Positions 25,996 to 34,364 of a stretch of 64,000 bases of DNA are shown here, in pieces. The position numbers and the translations under genes were made by a program. The stretch spans positions 62,001 to 126,000 of the forward strand of contig CAITUV010000073.1 in the NCBI GenBank assembly GCA_903895725.1, given 5' to 3'. The notes beneath the pieces were generated by a model. It was not told the DNA's origin, did not search any database, and was given only the letters and a program-made list of their open reading frames with translations. How positions within the stretch are numbered: position 1 is the stretch's first letter; the number at the start of each line of letters is the position of its first letter. This stretch comes from an uncultured Myxococcales bacterium. GTDB taxonomy: Bacteria; Myxococcota_A; UBA9042; CAIXZC01.

Positions 25996-26880
25996 TCAGT
26001 ACTTGCCAGCAGCGGCAGGCTTCTGCCCGGTCACGATGGCGATGGAGGCACTGGCTCCGACCCGGGTGGCCCCGGCTGCAATCATGGCCAGTGCGGTCTG
26101 CTGGTCGCGAACACCGCCCGAGGCCTTGACCTCGACATCGTCTCCGACGACGGCCTTCATGAGGGCGATGTCCTCGGCGGTGGCACCCCCGGGGCCGAAT
26201 CCGGTCGAAGTCTTGACGAAGCGGGCCCCGCCCGCCTTGGAGAGGGCGCAGGCGATGATCTTCTCGTTGAGGGTCAGCATGCCGGTCTCGAGGATCACCT
26301 TGACGGGCTTCGGGTGCGTGGCTTCCACGACCTTGCGGATGTCATCGAGCACGGCGGCATAGTTCTTGGACTTGAGCTCGCCGACGTTGATGACCATGTC
26401 GATCTCCTCGGCGCCGTTGCGGACGGCCTCACGGGCTTCGAAGGCCTTTGCACCGGCCGCCGCGGCTCCGAGCGGGAAGCCGACGACCGCGATGACCTTG
26501 GTATTGCTGCCCGCCAGGAGGTTGCGGCAGAAGCGGACGTTGGCCGAATTGACGCACACCGAGAAGAAGTTGTACTGGCGGGCCTCCTCGCACAGCTTGC
26601 GAAGCGAGTCGTGGTCGGCCTCGGCCTTGAGCAGCGTGTGGTCGATGTAGCGGGCCAGGTCGTTGGGGACGGCCCCGACGCGGGGACCGGCAGCAAGGCG
26701 GATGGCCCCCAGCGAAATGATGTTCCGCATGTCCCCTTCCCGCCGCACTGCACAGTGCCCGCACGAGGAGCAGTCCGATGCTCCGGCCTGGCACTGTGAG
26801 CAACTCGATGCAGAAGCGAGGCGCTCCCGAACGCGGGAGGCAATCGTCTCGACCAGCTTGTCCAGTTCCTTCTGTTCCAT
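25996..26880 (-). CDS. deoC: deoxyribose-phosphate aldolase with N-terminal Cys-cluster extension
   Basis: This 294-aa class I aldolase splits 2-deoxyribose-5-phosphate into glyceraldehyde-3-phosphate and acetaldehyde. The catalytic core (about 72-290) has Asp161 (EEIDMVINVG), the Schiff-base Lys223 (VKTSTGFG) and Lys252 (VKASGG). Usual family members are about 220 residues. This one carries 70 extra N-terminal residues: an amphipathic helix (ELDKLVETIASRVRERL, 5-21) and then Cys27-x2-Cys30-x6-Cys37-x2-Cys40-x2-Cys43. The helix resembles encapsulation peptides of bacterial-microcompartment enzymes, and the Cys set could bind zinc or an Fe-S cluster. No shell-protein gene is in the window. It lies 45 bp after the TlpA-like lipoprotein. 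Confidence 0.95.
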   Translation of the reverse strand: MEQKELDKLVETIASRVRERLASASSCSQCQAGASDCSSCGHCAVRREGDMRNIISLGAIRLAAGPRVGAVPNDLARYIDHTLLKAEADHDSLRKLCEEARQYNFFSVCVNSANVRFCRNLLAGSNTKVIAVVGFPLGAAAAGAKAFEAREAVRNGAEEIDMVINVGELKSKNYAAVLDDIRKVVEATHPKPVKVILETGMLTLNEKIIACALSKAGGARFVKTSTGFGPGGATAEDIALMKAVVGDDVEVKASGGVRDQQTALAMIAAGATRVGASASIAIVTGQKPAAAGKY

Positions 26881-26925
26881 GTAAAGCGCCCCTGTCTGTC
26901 CCTTCGCCCTGAACCGGGCGGTCCG

Positions 26926-27639
26926 CTACTTCTTGAGCAGCTCCGCGATCTTCGACTTCAGCCCGGCCTCATTGTAGCCGACCTGGAGGTACACGATCTG
27001 CATGGTGGTCAGGTCCACCATCATGTTCATCGGCGTGCTCTCCACCTTGAAATAGTCGCCGAGCTGGAACTCCGTGTCGAGCAGGCACGGATAGTTCGGC
27101 TTCATGGTGGCCATCCACTTCTGCCAGAAGGAGACGGTGGACGGGTTGCCCTCATAGTCCTGGAAGAGGGTAAACCAGATCTCGAGCCCTTCGGTCTTGT
27201 AGGTATCGTAGACCGCCTTGAGCGCAATGGCCTCCTGCTTGCAGGCGCTGCACCAGCCGGCCGACGAGTTGATCACGAGCAGCTTCTTGTCCGGGTGCTT
27301 GTAAAGATCGGAGAGCTTGACCACCTTCTCCGTCGAGGGGTCGAGGAAGGAGTGGTTCTTCAGCGTCGTGCCGGTCGTCTGACCGTACGGAGCGGGGGGA
27401 TAGTCGGTCTTGGGCGGAACGTAGGCCTCTTCCAACGGCACGTCATCCGGGGAATCGGTCACGTCGCCGAGGGCGGACTCGTCAGGGGCGGACAGGTCCG
27501 CCGGGTTGTCGACCGTCTCCTGCTCGACGACGTCGGGGAGCGCAGTGCCGGTATCCTTATCGTCGTCCTTGGAATCGCAGGCGAGAGCGATGAGACCGAA
27601 AGAGGAAAGAACCAACAGGGAGAAGACCAACCGGTTCAT
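26926..27639 (-). CDS. TlpA-like thioredoxin-fold lipoprotein
   Basis: A 237-aa lipoprotein with a lipobox (LIALAC) and an acidic linker (22-85). The redoxin/TlpA-type thioredoxin domain (90-237) has the active site WCSAC in SSAGWCSACKQEA and the cis-Pro region ESTPMNMMVD. It should act as a thiol-disulfide oxidoreductase at the envelope. That fits a genome encoding many disulfide-rich exported proteins, the nearest only 1 kb away in the same run. AGGAGG precedes the ATG. Confidence 0.9.
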   Translation of the reverse strand: MNRLVFSLLVLSSFGLIALACDSKDDDKDTGTALPDVVEQETVDNPADLSAPDESALGDVTDSPDDVPLEEAYVPPKTDYPPAPYGQTTGTTLKNHSFLDPSTEKVVKLSDLYKHPDKKLLVINSSAGWCSACKQEAIALKAVYDTYKTEGLEIWFTLFQDYEGNPSTVSFWQKWMATMKPNYPCLLDTEFQLGDYFKVESTPMNMMVDLTTMQIVYLQVGYNEAGLKSKIAELLKK

Positions 27640-27683
27640 GGGAACCTCCTGGAGCCCGTCAGGGGCCCGGTCGAAACTGCCGA

Positions 27684-27714
27684 ACTATACCATTAAATGG
27701 CGTGTGCGCGTCAA
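27684..27714 (-). promoter_or_regulatory. promoter of the TlpA-like lipoprotein run
   Basis: On the minus strand TTGACG (27709-27714) and TATAGT (27684-27689) with a long 19-base spacer, or GTATAG with 18. The surrounding bases are AT-rich. Confidence 0.45.
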
Positions 27715-27735
27715 TTCAAATTGTCCCGGGAGTTG

Positions 27736-27764
27736 TTGACTTGCCGGGGGGGATCTCCTACCCT
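27736..27764 (+). promoter_or_regulatory. promoter of the Cys/AT-hook-like protein
   Basis: TTGACT (27736-27741), 17 bases, TACCCT (27759-27764). It lies downstream of an in-frame GTG at 27702 and so favours the ATG at 27810. Confidence 0.45.
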
Positions 27765-27809
27765 TGGGCGGCCGAAGGGCTCAGAGCATCGGCTTCTGGC
27801 GGGTTCCTG

Positions 27810-28748
27810 ATGGGCAGACCGTTGGACAAAATCCTGTGCGAGGGCAAGTTCTACCGCTACGTGGTAGCCTGCATGCACAACTGTCCAAACCCGCACTTCT
27901 GCCGGGAGTTCTGGCACTTCTTCGACGCGGTGGGCAAGACCCCCGCAGAGTATTACAACGAGGACGGGATAGGAGAGAGAGCCATGAGACGAGTGGTCTT
28001 TGACTGCGACCGGTGCGGGAAGCGGGACATCGAGGAGATGTTCGGGCTCTACAACACGGGCGGAGAGGCCGAGGAGTTCCGGATCTCGCCGGAAGAGCGG
28101 GTGCGGAACGCGGAGAAGCTCGGTTACTCCACGCCGGATGTGCCCGCAGTGAGCTACGCCATCCTGGCGGAACTGGAGAAGGTACGCGGGTGGCAGCACT
28201 TCTGCGGGAAGTGCTTCCAGGCCGTAGTCGACTCCGCTGGCCGGATCCTGAACCTGGCTCCCAAAGTGGAGGGCGGTACCCCGCGCAAGAAGCCGGCAAC
28301 GAAGAAGGGCGCTTCTGCGGACGGGGCAAGCGGGGATGAACTGGCCCCCGGCGCAACCGCTTCGGAGCCGACCGTGGTCGACATTCCGGCACCTGTCGAG
28401 CCGCAGCCGGTGCACGCGATTCCCGCCGACATCCCGGTGCCGAGATCCAAGGGGCGCGGGCTCCAGACCCGGCCGGTCGAGCCGCCCGCACCGCCCGCAC
28501 CGGCAGCCCCGGGACGGAAGGCCGCTGCGCCCGAACCCGAGAGAACAGCCAGGCCGGCCGATGCTGGAAAGCCGTTGGAGGCCGGCAAGTCCAGGGGGCA
28601 CGGCAAGGAGTCGTCAGCGACGCCTCCTGCGCTCACGCAGGAGCCGGCCGCACGGGGAGAGGAGCCGCCTCCGGTGCCGGAGCGCCGCCGACCGGGCAGG
28701 CCCCGGAAGGTCCCTCCGACCCCCACGATCCTGCCGCTCAAGTCATGA
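27810..28748 (+). CDS. Cys-cluster protein with AT-hook-like C-terminus
   Basis: A 312-aa protein I do not recognise. Residues 1-145 hold a run of Cys (KILCEGKFYRY, ACMHNCPNPHFC), then VVFDCDRCGKRDIEE and FCGKCFQ. These are paired CxxC-type knuckles expected to bind zinc. Residues 150-285 are Pro/Ala/Glu-rich and probably disordered. The C-terminus contains RRRPGRPRKVPP, close to the GRP core of AT-hook DNA-binding motifs. No signal peptide is seen with this start. There is no clear ribosome site, so the start is uncertain. The stop overlaps the converging patatin gene by six bases. A DNA-binding or regulatory role is inference. Confidence 0.65.
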   Translation: MGRPLDKILCEGKFYRYVVACMHNCPNPHFCREFWHFFDAVGKTPAEYYNEDGIGERAMRRVVFDCDRCGKRDIEEMFGLYNTGGEAEEFRISPEERVRNAEKLGYSTPDVPAVSYAILAELEKVRGWQHFCGKCFQAVVDSAGRILNLAPKVEGGTPRKKPATKKGASADGASGDELAPGATASEPTVVDIPAPVEPQPVHAIPADIPVPRSKGRGLQTRPVEPPAPPAPAAPGRKAAAPEPERTARPADAGKPLEAGKSRGHGKESSATPPALTQEPAARGEEPPPVPERRRPGRPRKVPPTPTILPLKS

Positions 28749-30083
28749 GATCTCGCCGGCCCGGCGGGAATGCGGGCTCGGCGATGCGGTCAGCGCCTCG
28801 ATGATCTCGTCCTCGGTCGTGGCGTTGCCCAGTCGTTCCGCAACGGACTTCAGCCTTCCGATGTCAGTGACGAGCCCATAGCTCGAGAAGAGCTCCTGGA
28901 TGCGAGCGTAGTTGCGCTCGACGTCCCGGAACACCGTGATGAATCCGTATCGGGCGGCCTCGGCCCGCTTCCAGAAGCTCAGGGGGTTGATGGAGAAATA
29001 GTCGGAATCGCTCTCGGCCGGCTCCATGACCACCACGTCTCCGGTGAAGCTGGGATCGTTGCGAAGATCCTCGATGGCCAGTGAGAGCCGGGAGTACAGC
29101 AGCGTGCGGATCGACTGATCGATGATCTTCGAAAGGCCCATCTCCCCCATGCTCGAATACTTCGCCGAGAGGGTCCTCGTGGGGGCATGGCTGAACGGGC
29201 GGAACGGGTTGTAGCAGATGATCAGGTCGGCCCCTTTCTGCTTGACCAGCTCGATGGGGGCGGTCTGCTTGGCCGAGCCGTCGATGTAGTAGCGTCCGTT
29301 GATCAGGGCCGGGCGGTAGAAGCCGGGCAGGGCCGTGCTGGCCTGGACCGCTTCGGAGATGGTGGCATCGTTGCGCTCGTCGGGGCCGAAGATCACGTCC
29401 TGAGCGGTGTCGAGATCGACGGCGTGGATGTAAAGGCACTTCTTCCGCTCGCGGGCCAGGAGCGAGAAGTTGTTCGGAACCCGGGCACGAAGCAGGTTGC
29501 GCCGCATGTAGCGCTCGATGCTGGCGTTGTCGAACACTCCGGACGGCACGAAGCTGGCCAGGGACGGGAGCTGATCGGCCAGGTTGGCCAGCTCCTTGCG
29601 CTGCCGGTCGCGCAGGTCGGTGCGGGGGTTGCCCTTGCCCTTGCCGAAGAGGCTGCGAAGCTTTCCGGCAGCGAGAAGCCCGCTCTTGCTGGCCAGGCGG
29701 GCCGCGCTCCAGAGCAGGTTGGGGTAGATGGCCGCCAGCTCCTCGATGGCGGTCTTGCCCTTGCCGGCCACCTCGGCCAGGTTGGGGTTGTAAAAGTCGA
29801 GGAGCCTGAACGCCGCGAACTTGTGCGAGCGGCCCGTGAAGCTCTTGAGCACTTCCTGAGGGGTGATCCCCGCTGCCAGCGGAGTCACGAGGAAGGAGCC
29901 GGCGCTGATGCCCGCGTAGATTTCGAAATCGCAGACCGAGCGGTTGGCCAGGAGCAGGTCGAGGGCCAGCAGCCCTCCGATCTTGAACGCACCGCCCGAC
30001 ATCGCACCGCCGGAGAGCGCCAGCGCGATGGTCGGCTTGCGCTTCCTTGCCGCCTGCGATTTCTGGACGATGGTGATGGCCAT
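28743..30083 (-). CDS. patatin-like phospholipase
   Basis: A 446-aa patatin-family acyl hydrolase. The oxyanion-hole segment is SGGAMSGGAFKIGG near residue 25, the nucleophile serine lies in GISAGS, and the catalytic Asp motif reads DGSA instead of the usual DGG/DGA, in YYIDGSAKQTAP. No signal peptide is visible, so it is probably cytosolic or membrane-associated. GGAGG precedes the ATG at 30083, better than the upstream in-frame start at 30098. It is divergent from ldcA. Confidence 0.9.
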   Translation of the reverse strand: MAITIVQKSQAARKRKPTIALALSGGAMSGGAFKIGGLLALDLLLANRSVCDFEIYAGISAGSFLVTPLAAGITPQEVLKSFTGRSHKFAAFRLLDFYNPNLAEVAGKGKTAIEELAAIYPNLLWSAARLASKSGLLAAGKLRSLFGKGKGNPRTDLRDRQRKELANLADQLPSLASFVPSGVFDNASIERYMRRNLLRARVPNNFSLLARERKKCLYIHAVDLDTAQDVIFGPDERNDATISEAVQASTALPGFYRPALINGRYYIDGSAKQTAPIELVKQKGADLIICYNPFRPFSHAPTRTLSAKYSSMGEMGLSKIIDQSIRTLLYSRLSLAIEDLRNDPSFTGDVVVMEPAESDSDYFSINPLSFWKRAEAARYGFITVFRDVERNYARIQELFSSYGLVTDIGRLKSVAERLGNATTEDEIIEALTASPSPHSRRAGEIS

Positions 30084-30084
30084 C

Positions 30085-30112
30085 TTGCCTCCTGGCACCG
30101 CCGGTATATCAT
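30085..30112 (+). promoter_or_regulatory. possible ldcA promoter
   Basis: TTGCCT (30085-30090), 16 bases, TATCAT (30107-30112), in the short divergent gap. Confidence 0.35.
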
Positions 30113-30155
30113 AGCCTGACAGAAACGATGTCGCCAGAAAGGAGGCAGTGGGGGC

Positions 30156-31064
30156 ATGGGAGCGTGGGAAGGTCGGCCGGTCGGTCCGCTGCTGAAGCCA
30201 GGAGATGCCGTTGCGGTGGTGGCGCCGGCCTCGGCTCCAGACGAGGGAAAGCTGGCCGCCGGGCTGGCGGTGCTGTCGTCATGGGGGCTGCGGCCGGAGC
30301 TGATGTGGGAGCCCTGGGAGGCCGAGGAGTACCTCGCCGGGCCGGACGACGTGCGGGCCGAGCGGTTGAGCGCAGCCCTGGCCGACCCTGCGTTCCGGGC
30401 CGTCTGGGCTGCCCGGGGAGGGTACGGGACAGGAAGAATCGCCGGCCTCATCCGGTGGCCGGCCACGCCAAGGTCCCCCGCCTCGCAGGCGTGCCCGCTG
30501 CTTATCGGCTTCTCGGACATCACGCTCCTCTTCGGCCTGCCCGAGCGGATCGGATGCCGCTGTCTGCACGGCCCCAACGTGACCACGCTGGCCCGGGTCG
30601 ATGCGGTGTCCCTCGAAGCGCTGAGAGCCCTCCTGTTCGACGGGGTGCTGCCCGACTACGGCCCGCTCGAGGCGGTCTGCGGCGGAACCGCCGAGGGGCC
30701 GCTGCTCCCGATGAATCTCTCGCTCCTGGCCTCTTCGATGGGGACGAGGCTCGAGCCCGATCCCTCCGGCGGTATCCTGGTGGTCGAGGAGGTGCACGAG
30801 GCCCCGTACCGCGTGGACCGCCTGTTGAGGCAGGTGGCCGGTGCGCGGTGGTTTCCCCGGCTGGCCGGACTGGCGGTCGGGGACATGGACAGGGCGCTGG
30901 ACAGCCCCACCCTTTTCCGCACCCTGGCCGAGGTGGCGGCCGAGGCCCGGATTCCGACCGTGCTCGGCTTCCCGGTTGGACACGGGCCGCACAATCTCCC
31001 CATTCCCGTGGGGGCCACGGCGCGCCTGGATGCCCGTGCCGGGAGATTGTGCCTGATCGACTGA
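30156..31064 (+). CDS. ldcA: LD-carboxypeptidase, peptidase family S66
   Basis: This 302-aa enzyme trims the terminal D-alanine from tetrapeptides during peptidoglycan recycling. The S66 nucleophile is Ser120 in LIGFSDIT. The acidic relay is in VVEEVHEAPYRVDR, and the catalytic His is in GHGPHNLPIPVG near the C-terminus. A GGAGG ribosome site precedes the ATG. An AmgK-like recycling kinase is encoded 6 kb away. Confidence 0.93.
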   Translation: MGAWEGRPVGPLLKPGDAVAVVAPASAPDEGKLAAGLAVLSSWGLRPELMWEPWEAEEYLAGPDDVRAERLSAALADPAFRAVWAARGGYGTGRIAGLIRWPATPRSPASQACPLLIGFSDITLLFGLPERIGCRCLHGPNVTTLARVDAVSLEALRALLFDGVLPDYGPLEAVCGGTAEGPLLPMNLSLLASSMGTRLEPDPSGGILVVEEVHEAPYRVDRLLRQVAGARWFPRLAGLAVGDMDRALDSPTLFRTLAEVAAEARIPTVLGFPVGHGPHNLPIPVGATARLDARAGRLCLID

Positions 31065-31075
31065 AGCGCTAGTAT
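31047..31075 (+). promoter_or_regulatory. promoter of the periplasmic propeller protein
   Basis: TTGTGC (31047-31052), 17 bases, TAGTAT (31070-31075), overlapping the end of ldcA. Confidence 0.4.
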
Positions 31076-31148
31076 CACACCGGAAGGCCCCGGAGCACCC
31101 GTGGTGCCGGGGGGGCCTGCCATGACAACACCCCTACCTGGAGGAACG

Positions 31149-32246
31149 ATGAAGCGGATTTCTCTGGCCGTGCTGCCGACCCTGCTGATGGTTTCGTTGA
31201 CGGTCCATGCGGCGGAGCCCCGGGCCCTGACCGGGACTGCTGCCGGAGAGGACTTCCTCTCGATCTCCCACGACGGTGCCATGCTCACCTGGCTGGCAGA
31301 CCGGGAGGGCACGTACGACGACGACGTCTGGCTCTTCGAGCTGGCGACCGGGAAGGCGGTCAACCTCACCGCCTCCCTTCCCGAGGCTCCGGGGAGCGGC
31401 CGGGACTTCATGCCTCAGTTCTCACCCGACAACAAGGCCGTCTTCTTCCTGGGGGGGACGGAGCTGTGGTGGGCGCCGGTGGACGGCCGGGCACCCGAGC
31501 AGCTGACCCAGGACCAGGACGTGCAGGGCTTCCTTGTGGTGCCCGAGAAGAACGTGGTCCTGTTCTCCTCCCAGCGCCCCCTCGATCGCAGGGATTTCAA
31601 GAAGGGGTGGCCCAAAGGGGCGGCCGGGATCATCATGACCAAGCTCTATTCCTTCGACATCAAGACGCGCAAGGTGACGTTGTTCACCCACGACATCGTG
31701 TCGGACGAGCCCAGGGTTCGAAGGATGGCGGACGGGAGGTTCGTGATCCTGTCGGGTTACGACGATCAGGGATCCGGAGACTATTCGGATCGGGCCATCG
31801 GTGTCATCGACGCCAAGGGAAACCGGGAACGGATCGGGCTGGCCGCTCCGTTCTCGTTCGAGCCGGTGTACCTCCAGGGGGGCAACCTGCTCATCGTCAA
31901 GGACCAGGTGCTCGAGGGGGAGAATTTCGTCTATCCGCTTGTTACCTGGGATCTGAAGGGAAAGAAGGCCGGCAAGCTTTCCCTGCCGGTCCCGCCGGGC
32001 CAGGAGGTCGGTGCGACCTGGTCGGTCCCCGGGTACAAGTCGCTCCTCCTGACCTTCGGCTCCGAGGCAACGGGCTACGGGCTGGTGCGCTACGATGAGC
32101 AGACCGGGGCAGTGACCCGACTGGCGGACAAGCGCTTCAAGGAGGCCTGGGGCGGGGCGGTGACCGCGGATGGGAAGCGGCTGTACTTCCTGGGAACGCT
32201 GCCCGAGGGCAAGGGGGCGGATGTCTTCGTAGTCGACCTGCCGTAG
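31149..32246 (+). CDS. periplasmic TolB-like/PD40 beta-propeller protein
   Basis: A 365-aa protein with a cleavable signal (MKRISLAVLPTLLMVSL, ending VHAAEP). Repeated WD40/PD40-like blades follow, seen as FLSISHDGAMLTWLAD, PQFSPDNKAVFFLGG and AVTADGKRLYFLG spaced through the chain. It resembles the propeller half of TolB or of prolyl-oligopeptidase-family proteins, with no peptidase domain. The start at 31149 has GGAGG upstream. Its partner is unknown. Confidence 0.8.
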   Translation: MKRISLAVLPTLLMVSLTVHAAEPRALTGTAAGEDFLSISHDGAMLTWLADREGTYDDDVWLFELATGKAVNLTASLPEAPGSGRDFMPQFSPDNKAVFFLGGTELWWAPVDGRAPEQLTQDQDVQGFLVVPEKNVVLFSSQRPLDRRDFKKGWPKGAAGIIMTKLYSFDIKTRKVTLFTHDIVSDEPRVRRMADGRFVILSGYDDQGSGDYSDRAIGVIDAKGNRERIGLAAPFSFEPVYLQGGNLLIVKDQVLEGENFVYPLVTWDLKGKKAGKLSLPVPPGQEVGATWSVPGYKSLLLTFGSEATGYGLVRYDEQTGAVTRLADKRFKEAWGGAVTADGKRLYFLGTLPEGKGADVFVVDLP

Positions 32247-32284
32247 GGTATTTTCCGGGACACACCCGCCCTCGGAGAAAGATC

Positions 32285-32314
32285 TTGACTCGCCCCAGGG
32301 GTTTCGCTTATGGT
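32285..32314 (+). promoter_or_regulatory. promoter of the rpsP translation operon
   Basis: TTGACT (32285-32290) with TTATGG 17 bases away (32308-32313) or TATGGT 18 bases away (32309-32314). It is followed by a 60-base leader to the rpsP start. Confidence 0.6.
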
Positions 32315-32373
32315 ACCGCGACCGCGCTGCGCAGAGTGTATTCTGCGCGCAGTGGAGATGAGTGGAGGTCGAG

Positions 32374-32619
32374 ATGGCAGTAAAGATTCGCATGGCCCGT
32401 CACGGCACGACGAACAAGGCTTACTACCGCATCGTGGCAGCTGATTCGGCTGCCAAGCGGGACGGGCGCTACCTGGAGTTGCTGGGGACTTACGATCCTA
32501 CGAGGAACCCGGCCGAGGTAACCCTGAAGCAGGATCGCATCGACTACTGGCTGAGCGTTGGGGCCAAGCCCAGCGACACCGTGAAGAGCATCCTGAAGAA
32601 GCAGAAGGCCGAGAAGTAG
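32374..32619 (+). CDS. rpsP: 30S ribosomal protein S16
   Basis: 81 aa, typical S16 length, beginning MAVKIRMARHGTTNKAYYRI with the conserved RDGRYLELLGTYDP segment. The ATG at 32374 has GGAGG upstream; an in-frame ATG at 32362 does not match the family start. It is first gene of the rpsP-khpA-trmD-rplS-rnhB-yraN operon. Confidence 0.98.
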   Translation: MAVKIRMARHGTTNKAYYRIVAADSAAKRDGRYLELLGTYDPTRNPAEVTLKQDRIDYWLSVGAKPSDTVKSILKKQKAEK

Positions 32620-32667
32620 CAGATCGGAACCTCGGTTTCGACGGCCGCCTCAGGTCGGAGGTGTTTT

Positions 32668-32898
32668 ATGAAGGACCTCATCGAGTACATTGCGAAGTCG
32701 CTCGTGGACAACCCTGATCGGGTGTCGGTCGTCGAGATCCAGGGGGAGAAGACGGCTATTTACGAGCTTCGGGTCCACCCGGAAGATCTGGGCAAGGTGA
32801 TTGGCAAGCAGGGCCGTACGGCCCGTGCCATCCGGACGCTGGTGAGCTCCGCTGCGACCCGGCAGAACCGGCGGGCCATGGTTGAAATCATGGAGTAG
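32668..32898 (+). CDS. khpA: KH-domain RNA-binding protein
   Basis: A 76-aa single type II KH domain with the nucleic-acid-binding loop GKVIGKQGR (residues 42-50). KhpA proteins bind RNA widely and sit between rpsP and rimM/trmD in many genomes. GGAGGTG lies before the ATG. The following 155 bp have no gene, although rimM would be expected there. Confidence 0.95.
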   Translation: MKDLIEYIAKSLVDNPDRVSVVEIQGEKTAIYELRVHPEDLGKVIGKQGRTARAIRTLVSSAATRQNRRAMVEIME

Positions 32899-33053
32899 GC
32901 GCGCCTGCGTGCGCTGAACTCTCCTGGTTGGCAGCTGCCACGACGCATGGCAAGCCTGCGTGGCGTGGCGGCGGAGTGTGGCGGCAGGGCGTTCTTTGAT
33001 TGTGTGCAGGAAGGAGCAGGAAACAGCGGCTGCGCTGCGCATCGGAGGGCAAC

Positions 33054-33773
33054 GTGCGGTTCGTAGTGGTAACCATCTTCCCGGAGTTCTTCCCTTCGCC
33101 GCTGGCGGTGGGGCTCCTCGGCAAGGCCGTGGAGAGCGGGCTCGTGCAGGTGGAGACCGTGCAGCTACGGGATTTCACGCACGACCGGCACCAGACCGTG
33201 GACGATACCTCGTTTGGAGGGGGTCCTGGAATGGTGATGCGGGTGGAACCCCTGGTCGACGCACTGGAGCACGTCAGGGCGAGTCACAAAGTCGCCCGGA
33301 CGGTGCTGCTGTCCCCTCGTGGACGGCGGTTCGACCAGGCCTGCGCCCGGGAGTATGCCGGGCACGGGTCCATCTGCCTGGTGTGCGGGCGGTACGAAGG
33401 AGTGGATGAGCGGCTCATCGAGGGCGGGTTCGTCGACGAAGAGCTGTCCATCGGGGACTACGTCCTCAACGGCGGCGAGGTGGCGGCCCTGGCGGTCATC
33501 GAATGCTGCAGCCGCCTGGTCCCGGGAGTGGTCGGCAAGGAGGAGTCGGTGGTACAGGACTCGTTCTTCGACGGCCTGCTGGACCATCCGCACTACACCC
33601 GTCCCCGGGAGTTCCGGGGGCTGGCCGTGCCGGAGGTCCTCCTCTCGGGAAACCACGCGGAAATCGACCGGTGGCGGCGCCGACAGTCGCTGCTGGCGAC
33701 CGCAGCCCGCAGACCGGACCTGATGGCCCGGCTGACATTGTCCGAGGATGACTTGAGGTTGCTTCAACCATGA
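33054..33773 (+). CDS. trmD: tRNA (guanine37-N1)-methyltransferase
   Basis: This 239-aa SPOUT-family enzyme makes m1G37 in tRNAs and so prevents frameshifting. Signature segments are VVTIFPEFF at the start, DDTSFGGGPGMVMR, LSPRGRRFDQ and the trefoil-knot SAM site around SIGDYVLNGGE. It starts with GTG at 33054, where GGAGGG is correctly spaced; the open frame to 33000 is not conserved. Its stop overlaps the next ATG. Confidence 0.97.
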   Translation: MRFVVVTIFPEFFPSPLAVGLLGKAVESGLVQVETVQLRDFTHDRHQTVDDTSFGGGPGMVMRVEPLVDALEHVRASHKVARTVLLSPRGRRFDQACAREYAGHGSICLVCGRYEGVDERLIEGGFVDEELSIGDYVLNGGEVAALAVIECCSRLVPGVVGKEESVVQDSFFDGLLDHPHYTRPREFRGLAVPEVLLSGNHAEIDRWRRRQSLLATAARRPDLMARLTLSEDDLRLLQP

Positions 33774-34333
33774 GCATGACGCTGCACGTGGCACTGTTGC
33801 ACTACCCGGTCTACGACAAGAACCGCAGGCTCGTGGCAACGGCAGTGACCAACATGGATGTCCACGACATCTCCCGGCAGTCCGCCACGTTCGGCGTGCG
33901 CCGCTTCTACGTCGTCACGCCGGTGGAGCAGCAGCGGGAGCTGGTCAAGGACATGTTGCGGCACTGGACCCAGGGGGCCGGAGCAGACTACAACCCACGC
34001 CGGAAAGAGGCCATCGAGCATGCCCGTGTGGTGGCCGATCTGGCCGAGGCCGCTGCGGATGTCCGCACCGAGACGGGTCACGACCCGGTGATCATCGGGA
34101 CCGGAGCCAACGTCAAGGAGCGCATGGTATCCTACCCGAAGATGCGGGAAATCCTGCAGGAACGCGACGGCTCGGCCATCCTGGTGCTCGGCACCGGATG
34201 GGGGCTCGAACGGACCTTCCTGAACGCATTTGATTTCGTGCTGGCCCCGGTGCTCGGGGTCGGAGAGTACAACCACTTGTCGGTGCGGTCGGCTTCGGCC
34301 ATCATCCTGGACCGGCTGACAGGCGGAAGATAG
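33770..34333 (+). CDS. TrmD-linked SAM-dependent RNA methyltransferase (PF09936 type)
   Basis: A 187-aa protein resembling the Methyltrn_RNA_4 family of predicted SPOUT-like RNA methyltransferases. These lie beside or are fused to TrmD in many former Deltaproteobacteria. Conserved parts are VALLHYPVYDKNRR at the start, DISRQSATFGVRRFYVV, and the knot region LGTGWGLERTF followed by NHLSVRSASAIILDRL. The target base is not known. Its ATG overlaps the trmD stop (ATGA), so the two are probably made in step. Confidence 0.88.
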   Translation: MSMTLHVALLHYPVYDKNRRLVATAVTNMDVHDISRQSATFGVRRFYVVTPVEQQRELVKDMLRHWTQGAGADYNPRRKEAIEHARVVADLAEAAADVRTETGHDPVIIGTGANVKERMVSYPKMREILQERDGSAILVLGTGWGLERTFLNAFDFVLAPVLGVGEYNHLSVRSASAIILDRLTGGR

Positions 34334-34364
34334 GTTGCAGCAACGGTTTTTGAGGAGGCTTACG

